Made by a program: the position numbers and the translations under genes. Source: a virus. From it: DNA of 52,152 bases. Numbering within the stretch: position 1 is the stretch's first letter; each line of letters opens with the position of its first letter. Below, one piece after another: positions 39,489-48,100 of this stretch. The notes below the pieces were generated by a model. That model searched no databases and was not told the DNA's origin. It saw nothing but the letters and a program-made list of their open reading frames with translations. The DNA is taken from IMG/VR virus record IMGVR_UViG_3300021197_001711, positions 1 to 52,152 of that record. One strand, 5' to 3'.

Positions 39489-42031
39489 TGTCAACATTCT
39501 ATACAAGTGTAGATGCTATCGGTAACGATATACTGTTTTGTGGTTATAAGGACGGTGAGCGTATACGTAAAAGAATAAAGTATACGCCTACGATGTATCT
39601 TCCGTCTGATAAAAAGACAGAGTTCAAAACGCTAGATGGCAAGTATGTCGAGCCATTCAATCCTGGCTCTATTAGAGATACTAAAGAGTTTCTTAACAAC
39701 TACAAAGACGTTGAGAACTTTAAGGTATATGGTACACGAAACTTTGTACATCAATTTATATCTGATGGATTTTACAAACACGGTGTCGACTTTGATCGCG
39801 ATCTAGTCAATGTCACTTCACTTGATATAGAAGTTCAATCCGACGAAGGCTTTCCCAAGCCTGAAGAAGCCAACCATCCTGTCACTGCCATCACTGTTAA
39901 GAATAATATTGACAATCAATATTATGTGTTTGGTAATGGTGGATGGAATGCTTCTGAATCTATCCTTCCTGAGGACATTGTTAGTAATGTCGTTTACAAG
40001 GATTGTAAAAGCGAAGCGAACTTGTTAAAGGAGTTCCTCGACCACTGGCAAGCTAACTATCCTGATGTTGTTACGGGATGGAACTCGAGAATGTTTGATA
40101 CCGTCTATCTTGTTAACAGGATACGAAAGGTGTTGGGTAATGTATCGACCAAGCGGTTGTCGCCTTGGGGTCTTGTTGTAGAACGTCAGATTCCTCTATC
40201 GGGTGGTCTCGAAGTTCAAGTCTTTGAGCTGAGAGGTATTCAGCAACTAGACTTTCTCGATTGCTTCAAGAAGTTTGGTTACACGTACGGTACGCAAGAA
40301 AACTATAGATTGAATACTATAGCTCATGTCGTTCTTGGAGAGAATAAACTCGACTACTCAGAGTATGGAACTCTCCACGATCTCTATAGACAAAACTATC
40401 AACTGTATATTGACTACAATATCAAGGACGTTGACATTGTCGATCGATTAGAGGATAAGACTGGACTGATTACACTTGCGATGACTATTGCTTATAAAGC
40501 ATTTGTCAACATGACCGATTCGTTTGGTTCTGTTGGTGTCTGGGATGCACTTCTCTTCAACGAATTGCGTAGGAGAGGTATTGTTGTACCACCTAAGAGT
40601 GACAATAAGAAAGAGAGGCAGATACAGGGCGCATTCGTAAAAGATCCCTATAATGGTATGCATGACTGGGTAATGTCGTTTGACCTCAACTCTCTCTATC
40701 CGCATATTATTATGCAATACAATATGTCACCTGAAACTGTTATCAACGATAGGCACGATGACATTAGAGTCGACACTCTCCTCGATGAAGTTGATATCGA
40801 TATACCTGCTGACTACTCTATGTCTGCAACTGGTCAATACTTTGATAAAACTAAGAAAGGTATTGTACCTGAGATCATTGACGGTCTATACAAGGAACGC
40901 TCTGAGATAAAGAAACAGATGCTCGATGCAGAGCAGAAGTCACAGAAAGACAAAAGCTATGAGATAGAGAAACAAATCGTTACATTCAACAATCAGCAGA
41001 TGGCGATTAAGATTCTAATGAACTCTCTTTATGGTGCTCTATCTAATGAATACTTTCGCTACTACGATATGAGGGTTGCCGAATCAATTACTGTCACTGG
41101 CCAGCTGACTATTCTCTGGGCCCAGAAAACCATCAATCAATATCTCAATAAACTACTCAAGACAGATAATGACGACTATGTTATTGCTATCGATACTGAC
41201 TCACTATACATTCGTGTAGGTGATCTTGTGAAAGGAGCTCTGAAGGGTGACACATCTATAGAGAAAGGTGTGAAGTTCTTAGACAAGGCTGCTACTGAAA
41301 AGTTCGAACCTTTACTTGCTAAAGCATATGACAGGCTATGTAAGTATGTAAATGGTTACGAACAGAAGATGGTAATGAAGCGAGAGGTTATCGCTGACAA
41401 AGGTATATGGACTGGCAAGAAGCACTATGCTTTGAATGTCCACAACTCTGAGGGTGTTCAGTATGCTGAACCAAAACTCAAAGTGATGGGTATTGAGGTC
41501 GTTCGATCTTCGACACCTATGCCTTGCCGAGATATGTTAAAGCAATCTATTGGTGTGATTATGAACACCGATGAATCCACAACACAAGACTTTATTCGTG
41601 AATGTCGAGAAAAGTTCTTTAATCTTCCTCCAGAGGACATAGCATTTCCTCGTAGTGTTTCGAACATAGAGAAATGGGTGAACAGGGACGGTCCACAGTC
41701 TGCCATATACAGCAAGGGTTGTCCTATACACGTGCGAGGAGCATTGCTGTACAATTACCACATAAATAATGATGAAGTTCTAAAGAAAAAGTATCAACCA
41801 ATATTTACTGGAGAGAAGATAAAGTTCGTATATCTGTCCGTACCTAATACAATACACGAAAATGTTTTTGCCTTTCAGACTGTGATACCTGATGAACTCA
41901 ATATTAAGAAATATGTAGACTACGATCTACAATTCCAGAAAGCTTATCTCGAACCATTGAAATCTATTCTTGATGCAATAGGTTGGCAAGCAGAGAAGCA
42001 AGTAACACTCGAGGACTTTTTTAATGTCTAA
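39488..42031 (+). CDS. 43: DNA polymerase gp43 (family B)
   Basis: 847 residues (T4 gp43 is 898). The N-terminal 3'-5' exonuclease carries Exo I SLDIEVQSD (D113-I-E115) and a later VTGWNSRMFD (Exo II-like) and NIKDVDIVDRL (Exo III). The polymerase has motif A MSFDLNSLYPHIIMQYN (near residue 400), motif B KILMNSLYGALSN (near 510) and motif C AIDTDSLYI (near 567). The C-terminal end (EDFFNV) is the short tail used for clamp binding. It is intact, with no intein or intron. Confidence 0.97.
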   Translation: MSTFYTSVDAIGNDILFCGYKDGERIRKRIKYTPTMYLPSDKKTEFKTLDGKYVEPFNPGSIRDTKEFLNNYKDVENFKVYGTRNFVHQFISDGFYKHGVDFDRDLVNVTSLDIEVQSDEGFPKPEEANHPVTAITVKNNIDNQYYVFGNGGWNASESILPEDIVSNVVYKDCKSEANLLKEFLDHWQANYPDVVTGWNSRMFDTVYLVNRIRKVLGNVSTKRLSPWGLVVERQIPLSGGLEVQVFELRGIQQLDFLDCFKKFGYTYGTQENYRLNTIAHVVLGENKLDYSEYGTLHDLYRQNYQLYIDYNIKDVDIVDRLEDKTGLITLAMTIAYKAFVNMTDSFGSVGVWDALLFNELRRRGIVVPPKSDNKKERQIQGAFVKDPYNGMHDWVMSFDLNSLYPHIIMQYNMSPETVINDRHDDIRVDTLLDEVDIDIPADYSMSATGQYFDKTKKGIVPEIIDGLYKERSEIKKQMLDAEQKSQKDKSYEIEKQIVTFNNQQMAIKILMNSLYGALSNEYFRYYDMRVAESITVTGQLTILWAQKTINQYLNKLLKTDNDDYVIAIDTDSLYIRVGDLVKGALKGDTSIEKGVKFLDKAATEKFEPLLAKAYDRLCKYVNGYEQKMVMKREVIADKGIWTGKKHYALNVHNSEGVQYAEPKLKVMGIEVVRSSTPMPCRDMLKQSIGVIMNTDESTTQDFIRECREKFFNLPPEDIAFPRSVSNIEKWVNRDGPQSAIYSKGCPIHVRGALLYNYHINNDEVLKKKYQPIFTGEKIKFVYLSVPNTIHENVFAFQTVIPDELNIKKYVDYDLQFQKAYLEPLKSILDAIGWQAEKQVTLEDFFNV

Positions 42032-42434
42032 CATACCACAGGAATATCTTTCCGGTTTTGACTTTGGTTTCAATGCAGTTGAGGAAATGCCTCAGAGTGA
42101 GGTCGAAGCAGATACAACTCCTTCAACTGAAGATGTTGAAGGTATAAATGATAACATCAATAGGATTGAGAACAAGCTCGACGATGTTGCAAAAGCAATC
42201 AATATATTGACCACACGAATGACTGATCTTGATGATGAGTTTGACGTGGTTAAAGCAAACACAGAGCAGGAAGTGAAAGATAAGTTGACACAAGTAGAGA
42301 AACTTGTCATGCCACTACTTGTCAATTTATTGAAGACATCCGACAAGGAATATATTTACTGGCCAGATCGTTCAGAGAAAATAAATGATATGATTAATAA
42401 ACTACTTTCATACACAAGAGGAGATGCACAATGA
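42024..42434 (+). CDS. Acidic coiled-coil protein downstream of polymerase, 136 aa
   Basis: The start overlaps the end of gp43 by 8 bp. The product begins MSNIPQEYLSGFDFGFNAVE, then is acidic, with a coiled coil over about residues 40-105 (INRIENKLDDVAKAINILTT) and an ending with YIYWPDRSEKINDMINKLL. A protein of this form follows the polymerase in many marine T4-like phages; no function is known to me. Tight coupling suggests a role in replication. Its stop overlaps a 52-residue membrane gene (ATGA). Confidence 0.7.
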   Translation: MSNIPQEYLSGFDFGFNAVEEMPQSEVEADTTPSTEDVEGINDNINRIENKLDDVAKAINILTTRMTDLDDEFDVVKANTEQEVKDKLTQVEKLVMPLLVNLLKTSDKEYIYWPDRSEKINDMINKLLSYTRGDAQ

Positions 42435-42589
42435 GTTGGTTAAAAGATAGATCAAAAGAAAGAACTACATGGGACGGTGTTTGCTTAATGGGCGTTGGTC
42501 TAGTGATACTGTTCGTTACACCACTTGTTAAGTTTGCAGCTGGATTCGCTATCGCATATGGTGCATGCACTGCTTTAAAGTCTGATTAA
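42431..42589 (+). CDS. 52-aa membrane protein with one or two helices
   Basis: ATG 42431 overlaps the previous stop as ATGA, with an AGAGGAG ribosome site. The product begins with a basic amphipathic stretch (MSWLKDRSKERTTWDG), then a hydrophobic segment VCLMGVGLVILFVTPLVKFA and a second short one (GFAIAYGACTAL). Its stop overlaps the next gene (TAATG), so it is the middle member of a coupled trio. I do not recognise a family. A helper of the larger membrane protein that follows is a reasonable guess. Confidence 0.65.
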   Translation: MSWLKDRSKERTTWDGVCLMGVGLVILFVTPLVKFAAGFAIAYGACTALKSD

Positions 42590-43575
42590 TGGCTTATCTA
42601 GTTTTGTTAGTGGCCCTTGCTATATCGGGTGTAGCTGCCTGGTATAGTATAGCGGGTCTCGCTGCGATCTTTGCAGCTGCTAAGATACCCGTAATCATTA
42701 TGGGTAGCAGTCTCGAGATAGGTAAGTTAGTTACAGCATCGTGGCTATATCAAAATTGGAACAGAGCTCCACTTTTATTAAAGTCTTATCTGACAGTAGC
42801 TGTTGTTGTTTTGATGTTTATTACATCGATGGGTATCTTCGGCTTTCTGTCGAAAGCTCACGTCGATCAGACGATAGTTTCGGGGGATAATAGTCTTCTT
42901 ATAGAGCAACTCGATCAACGCGTAGAGCGCGAGAGAACAAGGCTGACAGACGCTGAGTTAGTTATCAGTCAACTTGATCAAGCTGTGCAAACATTGATTG
43001 ACTATGACCGCATTAGAGGGGATGATGGGGCCATAGCTGTGAGGGAAGGACAAAAAGATGAACGAGATAATCTCAATACAATTATTGATAACGCTTACAA
43101 TAATATTGGAGAGCTGCAATCGGATAGATTGGTTCTATCTCAGGAACAGCTATCCTTGGAAGCCGAAGTTGGTCCTATCAAGTATATTGCAGAGCTTATA
43201 TACGGTGGCTCGCCTGATGCTGACGTTCTTGGAAGCGCTGTTCGTATGGTTATTCTCACTATTATTTTTGTTTTTGACCCTCTTGCTGTCCTTCTTCTTA
43301 TTGCTGCCAACATGTCTATCAATGATAGAAGAGCAAAGGTTACGACGAGGAAAGTAGCCTCGGTAAGTGATACCAACGAGTGGACTGAACAAGATGTTCT
43401 TGTCGACGAAGATATTGATGAGGATATAGATTTAGAAAATGCTGGGATCGCTGAGATAAGAAGGCTCTTGGCAAAGTACAGAGAAAACAATAAAGGTGAC
43501 AGACCAGGAACATTTATACATGCAAAAATAAAGAAGTTGGAAAGGATAGAGAAAGAGCTTGAATCTAAATTGTAA
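42589..43575 (+). CDS. Multi-helix membrane protein with coiled coil, 328 aa
   Basis: Hydrophobic segments at about residues 3-30, 34-52, 68-88 and 218-241; between the third and fourth is a long soluble coiled-coil-like region (residues 100-195, for example LLIEQLDQRVERERTRLTDA). The C-terminal 85 residues are soluble and charged. No signal peptidase site is evident. Similar membrane proteins occur near the polymerase in marine phages, with no assigned function. It could alter the host envelope, act in superinfection exclusion, or anchor replication to membrane; nothing here distinguishes these. Confidence 0.65.
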   Translation: MAYLVLLVALAISGVAAWYSIAGLAAIFAAAKIPVIIMGSSLEIGKLVTASWLYQNWNRAPLLLKSYLTVAVVVLMFITSMGIFGFLSKAHVDQTIVSGDNSLLIEQLDQRVERERTRLTDAELVISQLDQAVQTLIDYDRIRGDDGAIAVREGQKDERDNLNTIIDNAYNNIGELQSDRLVLSQEQLSLEAEVGPIKYIAELIYGGSPDADVLGSAVRMVILTIIFVFDPLAVLLLIAANMSINDRRAKVTTRKVASVSDTNEWTEQDVLVDEDIDEDIDLENAGIAEIRRLLAKYRENNKGDRPGTFIHAKIKKLERIEKELESKL

Positions 43576-43596
43576 TTGATATATAGTGGTATTATA

Positions 43597-44028
43597 ATGA
43601 AAGCATATGATATGTGGTACAGTGAGTTTGATGAGCATTGCGAGACTCTTTACAAACAACTAGTAGAGAATGACGTTGTCCCTGATTTGATAGTAGGTAT
43701 AGCACGGGGTGGACTTGTTCCTGCCGTGCGCCTCTCTCATGCCTTCAATATTCCCCTCGAATGTGTGAAGTGGCAAACTCGTGATGGATCAACTAAAGAA
43801 GATAACAAAGTAGTAACCGAAGCTATCGCGGACAACAAGACTGTGGTCTTTGTTGACGATATCAATGATACTGGTACTACATTTGAGCAGATTAAAGAAC
43901 ACTACAAGGGTGGCATATATATCTGCATTCTTGAAAAGAAGCAAAGCAAGTTTGCTTGTGATTATAATGGCGGTCTGACAGATACAGAGCGCTGGATCAA
44001 TTTCCCTTGGGAGGGTACTGATGAGTGA
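43597..44028 (+). CDS. Phosphoribosyltransferase (purine-salvage type)
   Basis: I place the start at ATG 43597 (143 residues); the frame can be extended to a TTG at 43576, directly after the upstream stop, but that adds only a non-conserved stretch. The PRPP-binding loop is VVFVDDINDTGTTFEQI (near residue 90), and PDLIVGIARGGLVPAVRLSH is the PPi loop region. These features fit xanthine-guanine or hypoxanthine-type PRTases. It could recycle purine bases from degraded host DNA, or handle a deazaguanine base, which would be notable given the DpdA cassette. It overlaps uvsX by 8 bp. Confidence 0.8.
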   Translation: MKAYDMWYSEFDEHCETLYKQLVENDVVPDLIVGIARGGLVPAVRLSHAFNIPLECVKWQTRDGSTKEDNKVVTEAIADNKTVVFVDDINDTGTTFEQIKEHYKGGIYICILEKKQSKFACDYNGGLTDTERWINFPWEGTDE

Positions 44029-45070
44029 TTTCTTTCGTAATATAGTAAGTGATCTAAATGATGAAAATACTACAATGGCCGTTGACGGTCTCAACAGTTC
44101 TGAGTTTTCTGGAACGATCGACTCAGGCTCTTATATTCTCAATGCGGCTCTTTCGGGAAGCATTTATGGGGGCATTCCAAACAATAAGATCACTGCCTTT
44201 GCTGGTGAGTCAGCTACTGGTAAGACCTTCTTCGCCATGGGAGTGGTTAAGCGCTTTCTTGACGACCATCCTAATGCTGCAGTTTTCTATTTTGATACTG
44301 AGGCTGCTGTTACTAAAAGCATGATGGAAACAAGAGGCATTGACGTCAAGCGTGTCATTATCTCAGAGCCCGAGACTATTCAGAAGTTTCGGCATACTGC
44401 ATTGCAAATCATTGATAACTACTCCAAGACACCAGAAGACAAACGTCCTCCTATGATGATGGTTCTTGACTCCCTTGGTCAATTGTCAACTACTAAGGAA
44501 GTCGAGGATACAGCTTCAGGTGCCGAGACAAGAGACATGACTAAGGCTGCTACTCTTAAAGCTACCTTTCGTGTACTCAATCTTAAACTTGCCAAGATTA
44601 ATGTTCCACTCCTGATTACTAACCACGTCTATGAAGTTGTTGGTTCGTATATCCCTATGAAAGAAATGTCCGGTGGGTCTGGTCTGAAGTATACCGCTTC
44701 CCAGATTGTATTCCTTGGAAAGAAGAAAGAGAAAGATGGGACAGAGATTGTTGGTAACATTATCAAGTGCACCATGACCAAGTCTCGTTTCACTAAAGAG
44801 AATAAGAAGGTTGAGGTATTACTTACTTACGACAAGGGTCTCGATCGCTATTATGGTCTGCTAGGTCTAGCTGAGAAGCACGGTATATTCAAAAAAGTAT
44901 CCACTCGTTTCGAACTACCAGATGGAACGAAAGTGTTTGGTAAGTCGATCAATAATGATCCAGAGAAATATTTTACGCCTGAGATTCTTGATCAACTCGA
45001 AGTAGCAGCACAGAAAGAATTTATGTATGGCGCCAATGAAGAGCCAGTGGTGGAAGAGGAAGAAGTATGA
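44021..45070 (+). CDS. uvsX: RecA-like recombinase UvsX
   Basis: 349 residues (T4 UvsX is 391). Walker A GESATGKT (62-69), Walker B PMMMVLDSLGQL (near 150), and the L1/L2 DNA-binding loops around EDTASGAETRDM and NHVYEVVGSYIPMKEMSGGS. The C-terminus is acidic (EEPVVEEEEV), as in T4. It performs strand exchange with UvsY and gp32 in recombination-dependent replication. Start ATG 44021 overlaps the PRTase end; the stop overlaps the next gene's start (ATGA). Confidence 0.95.
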   Translation: MSDFFRNIVSDLNDENTTMAVDGLNSSEFSGTIDSGSYILNAALSGSIYGGIPNNKITAFAGESATGKTFFAMGVVKRFLDDHPNAAVFYFDTEAAVTKSMMETRGIDVKRVIISEPETIQKFRHTALQIIDNYSKTPEDKRPPMMMVLDSLGQLSTTKEVEDTASGAETRDMTKAATLKATFRVLNLKLAKINVPLLITNHVYEVVGSYIPMKEMSGGSGLKYTASQIVFLGKKKEKDGTEIVGNIIKCTMTKSRFTKENKKVEVLLTYDKGLDRYYGLLGLAEKHGIFKKVSTRFELPDGTKVFGKSINNDPEKYFTPEILDQLEVAAQKEFMYGANEEPVVEEEEV

Positions 45071-45492
45071 CGAAGATATTGATAATGGGTCTGCCTGGTT
45101 CAGGCAAGACATGGCTTGCAGAACGATTGACGAAGCATCTTGACAACTGTGCTTGGTATAACGCAGATGTGATACGAGGTGCAGCTAATGATTGGGACTT
45201 TAGTCCAGAAGGTAGATTACGCCAAGCTAATCGAATGAAGACTTTTGCTGACTTTGAAGTATCCAATGGTAGATCTGTAATGTGTGACTTTGTTGCCCCA
45301 GTGCCTGCTGCAAGAGACCAGTTCGATGCAGACAAAGTGATCTGGGTCGACACTATAAAAGAAGGACGGTTCGAAGATACTAATAAAATGTTTGAAGCAC
45401 CGGCCGAAGTTGACATGCATATAGAGACGCATATGTCTGATGAAGAAATTGAAACGCTAGCACATCATATGATGGAGGATTGGAATGTTTGA
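45067..45492 (+). CDS. Small P-loop kinase, adenylylsulfate-kinase-like
   Basis: 141 residues. P-loop ILIMGLPGSGKTWLAERL (GLPGSGKT at 8-15), then NADVIRG with a conserved Asp, RMKTFADFEVSNGRSVMCDF and VIWVDTIKEGRFEDTN, which resemble APS kinase (CysC) elements: the Arg/Asn lid and the DT-I-x-EG-R-x-x-D-T-N stretch. The usual CysC phosphoserine motif is not obvious, so a different small-molecule or nucleotide kinase is possible. It is coupled to uvsX and to the nucleotidyltransferase gene that follows (8-bp overlap), suggesting a two-step pathway. Confidence 0.65.
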   Translation: MTKILIMGLPGSGKTWLAERLTKHLDNCAWYNADVIRGAANDWDFSPEGRLRQANRMKTFADFEVSNGRSVMCDFVAPVPAARDQFDADKVIWVDTIKEGRFEDTNKMFEAPAEVDMHIETHMSDEEIETLAHHMMEDWNV

Positions 45493-45895
45493 TTGGAATA
45501 AGCCCACAACACAAATGCTTGGACGATGGCAGCCTTGGCATGATGGACATACAGCACTGTTTAAGAAAGCGTTATTAGAAACAGGTCAAGTATGCATTCA
45601 GATACGAGACGTTGGTGGAATTGTTGGTACTGATGCTGGTGGGGGTCGTACAGACAACCAGAATGACAATCCTTTTGACTACGACACCGTTGTAGAAAAT
45701 ATCAAAGCTGGACTTGCTGAAGCTGGGTTTACTTATGACGAAGAGTATGTTATAATGCTTGTACCTAATATAGTTGACATCAGCTATGGTCGAGGAGTTG
45801 GATATACATTTACTCAACATGACTTAGGTGCCGACATACATGAGATTAGTGCCACGAAGATTAGAGAACAATTGAGATCTGATGGAAAAATATAA
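45485..45895 (+). CDS. Nucleotidyltransferase of the HxGH family
   Basis: 136 residues with the signature MLGRWQPWHDGHTALF (HDGH at 19-22) and the C-terminal ISATKIREQL motif, as in NMN adenylyltransferase and related cytidylyltransferases; ATP sulfurylase belongs to the same superfamily. A middle VCIQIRDVGG stretch is not typical of NadM. Paired with the APS-kinase-like gene it could form part of a sulfate-activation or nucleotide-linked pathway; the substrate cannot be decided from sequence. It overlaps both neighbours. Confidence 0.72.
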   Translation: MFDWNKPTTQMLGRWQPWHDGHTALFKKALLETGQVCIQIRDVGGIVGTDAGGGRTDNQNDNPFDYDTVVENIKAGLAEAGFTYDEEYVIMLVPNIVDISYGRGVGYTFTQHDLGADIHEISATKIREQLRSDGKI

Positions 45896-46236
45896 TGGAA
45901 GAGATGACAGACAAGTACGAAGTTATATTCAGAGAGGGCCAGGAAGAGAATGCTCTCATTCGAGTCCTTGAAGGTAAATTTGCTAACTTCGTTTATGAGT
46001 ATGGTCAAGTCAGTGTGAATGAAAGGACTGACGGTGATCTGAAAGTATCATTCACTTACGAGCTTAAGGAAGCACCCCAGAGTTTTGAGCCTAAAGATGA
46101 ACCAGCAGAGAAGAAAGAGTTTGAAGAAATGGCTGGAAATATATTATATGATATCGTCGTTAATACCGACCAAGTGAAAGAAAGGGTAAAGAAAACTAAT
46201 GGAATCGACAATACTAGCCAACCTGACGAAGGATGA
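45895..46236 (+). CDS. Conserved acidic protein before gp41, 113 aa
   Basis: Starts at ATG 45895 (TAATG overlap with the previous stop). The product has an N-terminal beta-rich part (KYEVIFREGQEENALIRVLE, then FANFVYEYGQVSV) and an acidic helical C-terminus. The gene runs 38 bp into the gp41 coding sequence, a longer overlap than usual here. No family recognised; synteny with gp41 suggests a replication accessory role, but it shows no resemblance to gp59 or gp61. Confidence 0.6.
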   Translation: MEEMTDKYEVIFREGQEENALIRVLEGKFANFVYEYGQVSVNERTDGDLKVSFTYELKEAPQSFEPKDEPAEKKEFEEMAGNILYDIVVNTDQVKERVKKTNGIDNTSQPDEG

Positions 46237-47587
46237 GGAATACGCTCGTAAAGTAATCCCCTATATCAAGCCAGAGTATTTCAAGAATGCATCCGAACGT
46301 ATAATCTTAAATAAGATCCATGACTATGTAAACGAGTACAAGAGTGTACCGAATCGCAATACCCTCCTCATCGAAGTTGGTAACGATCAGAGCATTGTAG
46401 AGTCGGACTACAATGCGACTGTTCAAATGATTGAGTCGTTCCAGAGCGAGGACGTGTCCCACGACCGGGAATGGCTAATAGATAAGACCGAAGAGTTCTG
46501 CCAGCAGAAAGCTGTGTACAATGCCATCATGGAGAGTATACAGATTATCGATGGCAACAGCAAGACGAAGACGAAAGATAGTCTCCCTTCTATTCTCTCC
46601 GATGCACTCGCTGTGAGTTTCGACAACACTGTAGGCCATGACTTCTTAGATGATTACGAAGAGCGTTATGACTTCATGCACAGAGTCGAAGAGCGTATCC
46701 CTTTTGATCTTCAATATCTAAACAACATCACTAAAGGTGGTGTTCCTCGTAAGACACTCAACATTATCTTAGCTGGTACTGGCGTAGGTAAGTCACTCGC
46801 GATGTGTCACTTCGCTGCTAACAATCTTATGGATGGCAAGAACGTACTCTACATCACCATGGAGATGGCAGAAGAGAAGATTGCTGAACGCATTGATGCA
46901 AACTTAATGAATGTACCTCTCGATCAATTGATACAGCTTCCTAAGGATACGTATGATAAAAAGATCGATAAGCTGCGACAGCAAACACCTGGCAAGCTAA
47001 TTGTGAAGGAGTATCCTACTGCTGGTGCTCACGCTGGTCACTTTAGACATCTGATCAATGAGCTCAAGATCAAGAAAGGATTTACTCCTGATATAATCTA
47101 CGTCGACTATTTGAACATATGTGCCTCATCACGCATGAAAGGATTGGGCAGCTCGATTAACACATACAGTTTGATCAAATCTATAGCTGAAGAGCTTCGA
47201 GGTCTTGCTGTTGAGAAAGATGTACCTATCTTTAGTGCTACCCAGACAACGCGTTCCGGTTTCTCTAATTCAGATGTTGAGCTGACAGATACGTCCGAAT
47301 CGTTTGGCCTACCTGCAACAGCTGACTTCATGTTTGCGATCATCAGTACAGAAGAACTTCAGAAGCTCGATCAGATTATGGTGAAGCAGCTGAAGAATCG
47401 ATACAATGATCCTACAACAAACAAGAGATTTGTCATTGGGGTTGATCGGTCACGTATGAGATTGTATGATGTAGAACAATCAGCTCAAGATAACATCATG
47501 CAGGAACCTGAACATGACGATACAATTCCGGTATTTGATCGTGGAAAGAATGACAGATCACCAAGAGATTTCAGTAATTTATTTTAA
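46199..47587 (+). CDS. 41: Replicative helicase gp41
   Basis: 462 residues (T4 gp41 is 475). DnaB-like hexameric 5'-3' helicase. Walker A LAGTGVGKSLAMCHFAA (GTGVGKS at 193-199), the DnaB-type VLYITMEMAEEKIAERI after it, Walker B PDIIYVDYLNICASSRM near residue 300, the FSATQTTRSGF arginine/DNA-loop region, and FVIGVDRSRMRLYD near the end. The N-terminal domain is shortened and helical. It closes the uvsX-gp41 operon. The primase gp61 is not in the window. Confidence 0.95.
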   Translation: MESTILANLTKDEEYARKVIPYIKPEYFKNASERIILNKIHDYVNEYKSVPNRNTLLIEVGNDQSIVESDYNATVQMIESFQSEDVSHDREWLIDKTEEFCQQKAVYNAIMESIQIIDGNSKTKTKDSLPSILSDALAVSFDNTVGHDFLDDYEERYDFMHRVEERIPFDLQYLNNITKGGVPRKTLNIILAGTGVGKSLAMCHFAANNLMDGKNVLYITMEMAEEKIAERIDANLMNVPLDQLIQLPKDTYDKKIDKLRQQTPGKLIVKEYPTAGAHAGHFRHLINELKIKKGFTPDIIYVDYLNICASSRMKGLGSSINTYSLIKSIAEELRGLAVEKDVPIFSATQTTRSGFSNSDVELTDTSESFGLPATADFMFAIISTEELQKLDQIMVKQLKNRYNDPTTNKRFVIGVDRSRMRLYDVEQSAQDNIMQEPEHDDTIPVFDRGKNDRSPRDFSNLF

Positions 47588-47675
47588 CTGATTGATATCC
47601 TTACATATTTTTCTTCTTAGATATCAGCGGGTTACAATTTTTTTGTAACTCGTTGTTTTGCGTGGGGTTAAAAAG
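47588..47675 (+). other. Intergenic region with two inverted repeats after gp41
   Basis: TGATATC (47593-47599) pairs with GATATCA (47620-47626), and GTTACAA (47631-47637) pairs with TTGTAAC (47643-47649) around a TTTTT loop. Neither is followed by a T run, so they are not clear terminators. They lie just before the sigma70 promoter and could be operator or mRNA-end structures. Confidence 0.45.
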
Positions 47676-47703
47676 TTGACCTTATGACTCAATCAGCTAT
47701 AAT
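47676..47703 (+). promoter_or_regulatory. Sigma70-like promoter for the small-gene cluster
   Basis: TTGACC (47676-47681), 16-bp spacer, TATAAT (47698-47703): 5/6 and 6/6. Transcription would start near 47710, with GAGGAG and the ATG at 47731 following closely. Typical of early host-takeover genes. Confidence 0.75.
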
Positions 47704-47730
47704 GGGGTTATATCAATTGAGGAGATAGTT

Positions 47731-47883
47731 ATGTTTGGATATAAGATTCATTTGTATGATACTGATATGTTTATTGAAAAGGCATTTATGTCACTCGAGA
47801 AAGCTAAAGAGGTTGGACAAAAGTTAGGCATTGGTTATTCAATATACAAGGGCAGGGCTCGAGTGTATTCAAGATATTTGTAA
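47731..47883 (+). CDS. 50-aa basic protein, first of the early small-gene cluster
   Basis: ATG 47731 has a strong GAGGAG ribosome site and lies about 20 bases after the predicted start of transcription. The 50-residue product begins MFGYKIHLYDTDMFIEKAFM and is basic, with no membrane segment. No family recognised. Position right behind a strong early-type promoter suggests a host-takeover or regulatory micro-protein; this is inference. Confidence 0.6.
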   Translation: MFGYKIHLYDTDMFIEKAFMSLEKAKEVGQKLGIGYSIYKGRARVYSRYL

Positions 47884-47893
47884 GGAGATGAGA

Positions 47894-48100
47894 ATGGAAG
47901 ATAATATAGCGTATTGTGATTACATTGCTTATGTAATTCGTCAGGGTCTTTTGAAGCCTGATCCAGAAGAAATGATTGGATTGATCGGTCAGATTCAATG
48001 GGATCTCAATGAACTTGGTGCGTTCATGTCAACTAAAAAGACCTTGGAGGTTACAGACATGAATGGTAAAGAGTATGTTGTTACAGTAGAGGAAAAGTAA
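47894..48100 (+). CDS. Small conserved-type protein, 68 aa
   Basis: I choose ATG 47894, which has AAGGAG at about 6-bp spacing; ATG 47888 is in frame but lies right on the ribosome site, and longer versions would run through the previous gene. The product (MEDNIAYCDYIAYVIRQGLL...) has an acidic helical N-terminal half and a short beta tail (VTDMNGKEYVVTVEE). Unknown function. Its stop overlaps the next start (TAATG). Confidence 0.6.
   Translation: MEDNIAYCDYIAYVIRQGLLKPDPEEMIGLIGQIQWDLNELGAFMSTKKTLEVTDMNGKEYVVTVEEK

Noticed and set aside
43570-43598. TTGTAA-N17-TATAAT promoter-like pair before the phosphoribosyltransferase
   Set aside because: The start of transcription would lie after the chosen ATG 43597, and the genes are otherwise chained; probably chance in AT-rich sequence.
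47631-47649. GTTACAA/TTGTAAC hairpin as the gp41 terminator
   Set aside because: The T run is in the loop rather than after the stem, so it is not a standard intrinsic terminator; kept only as an inverted repeat.
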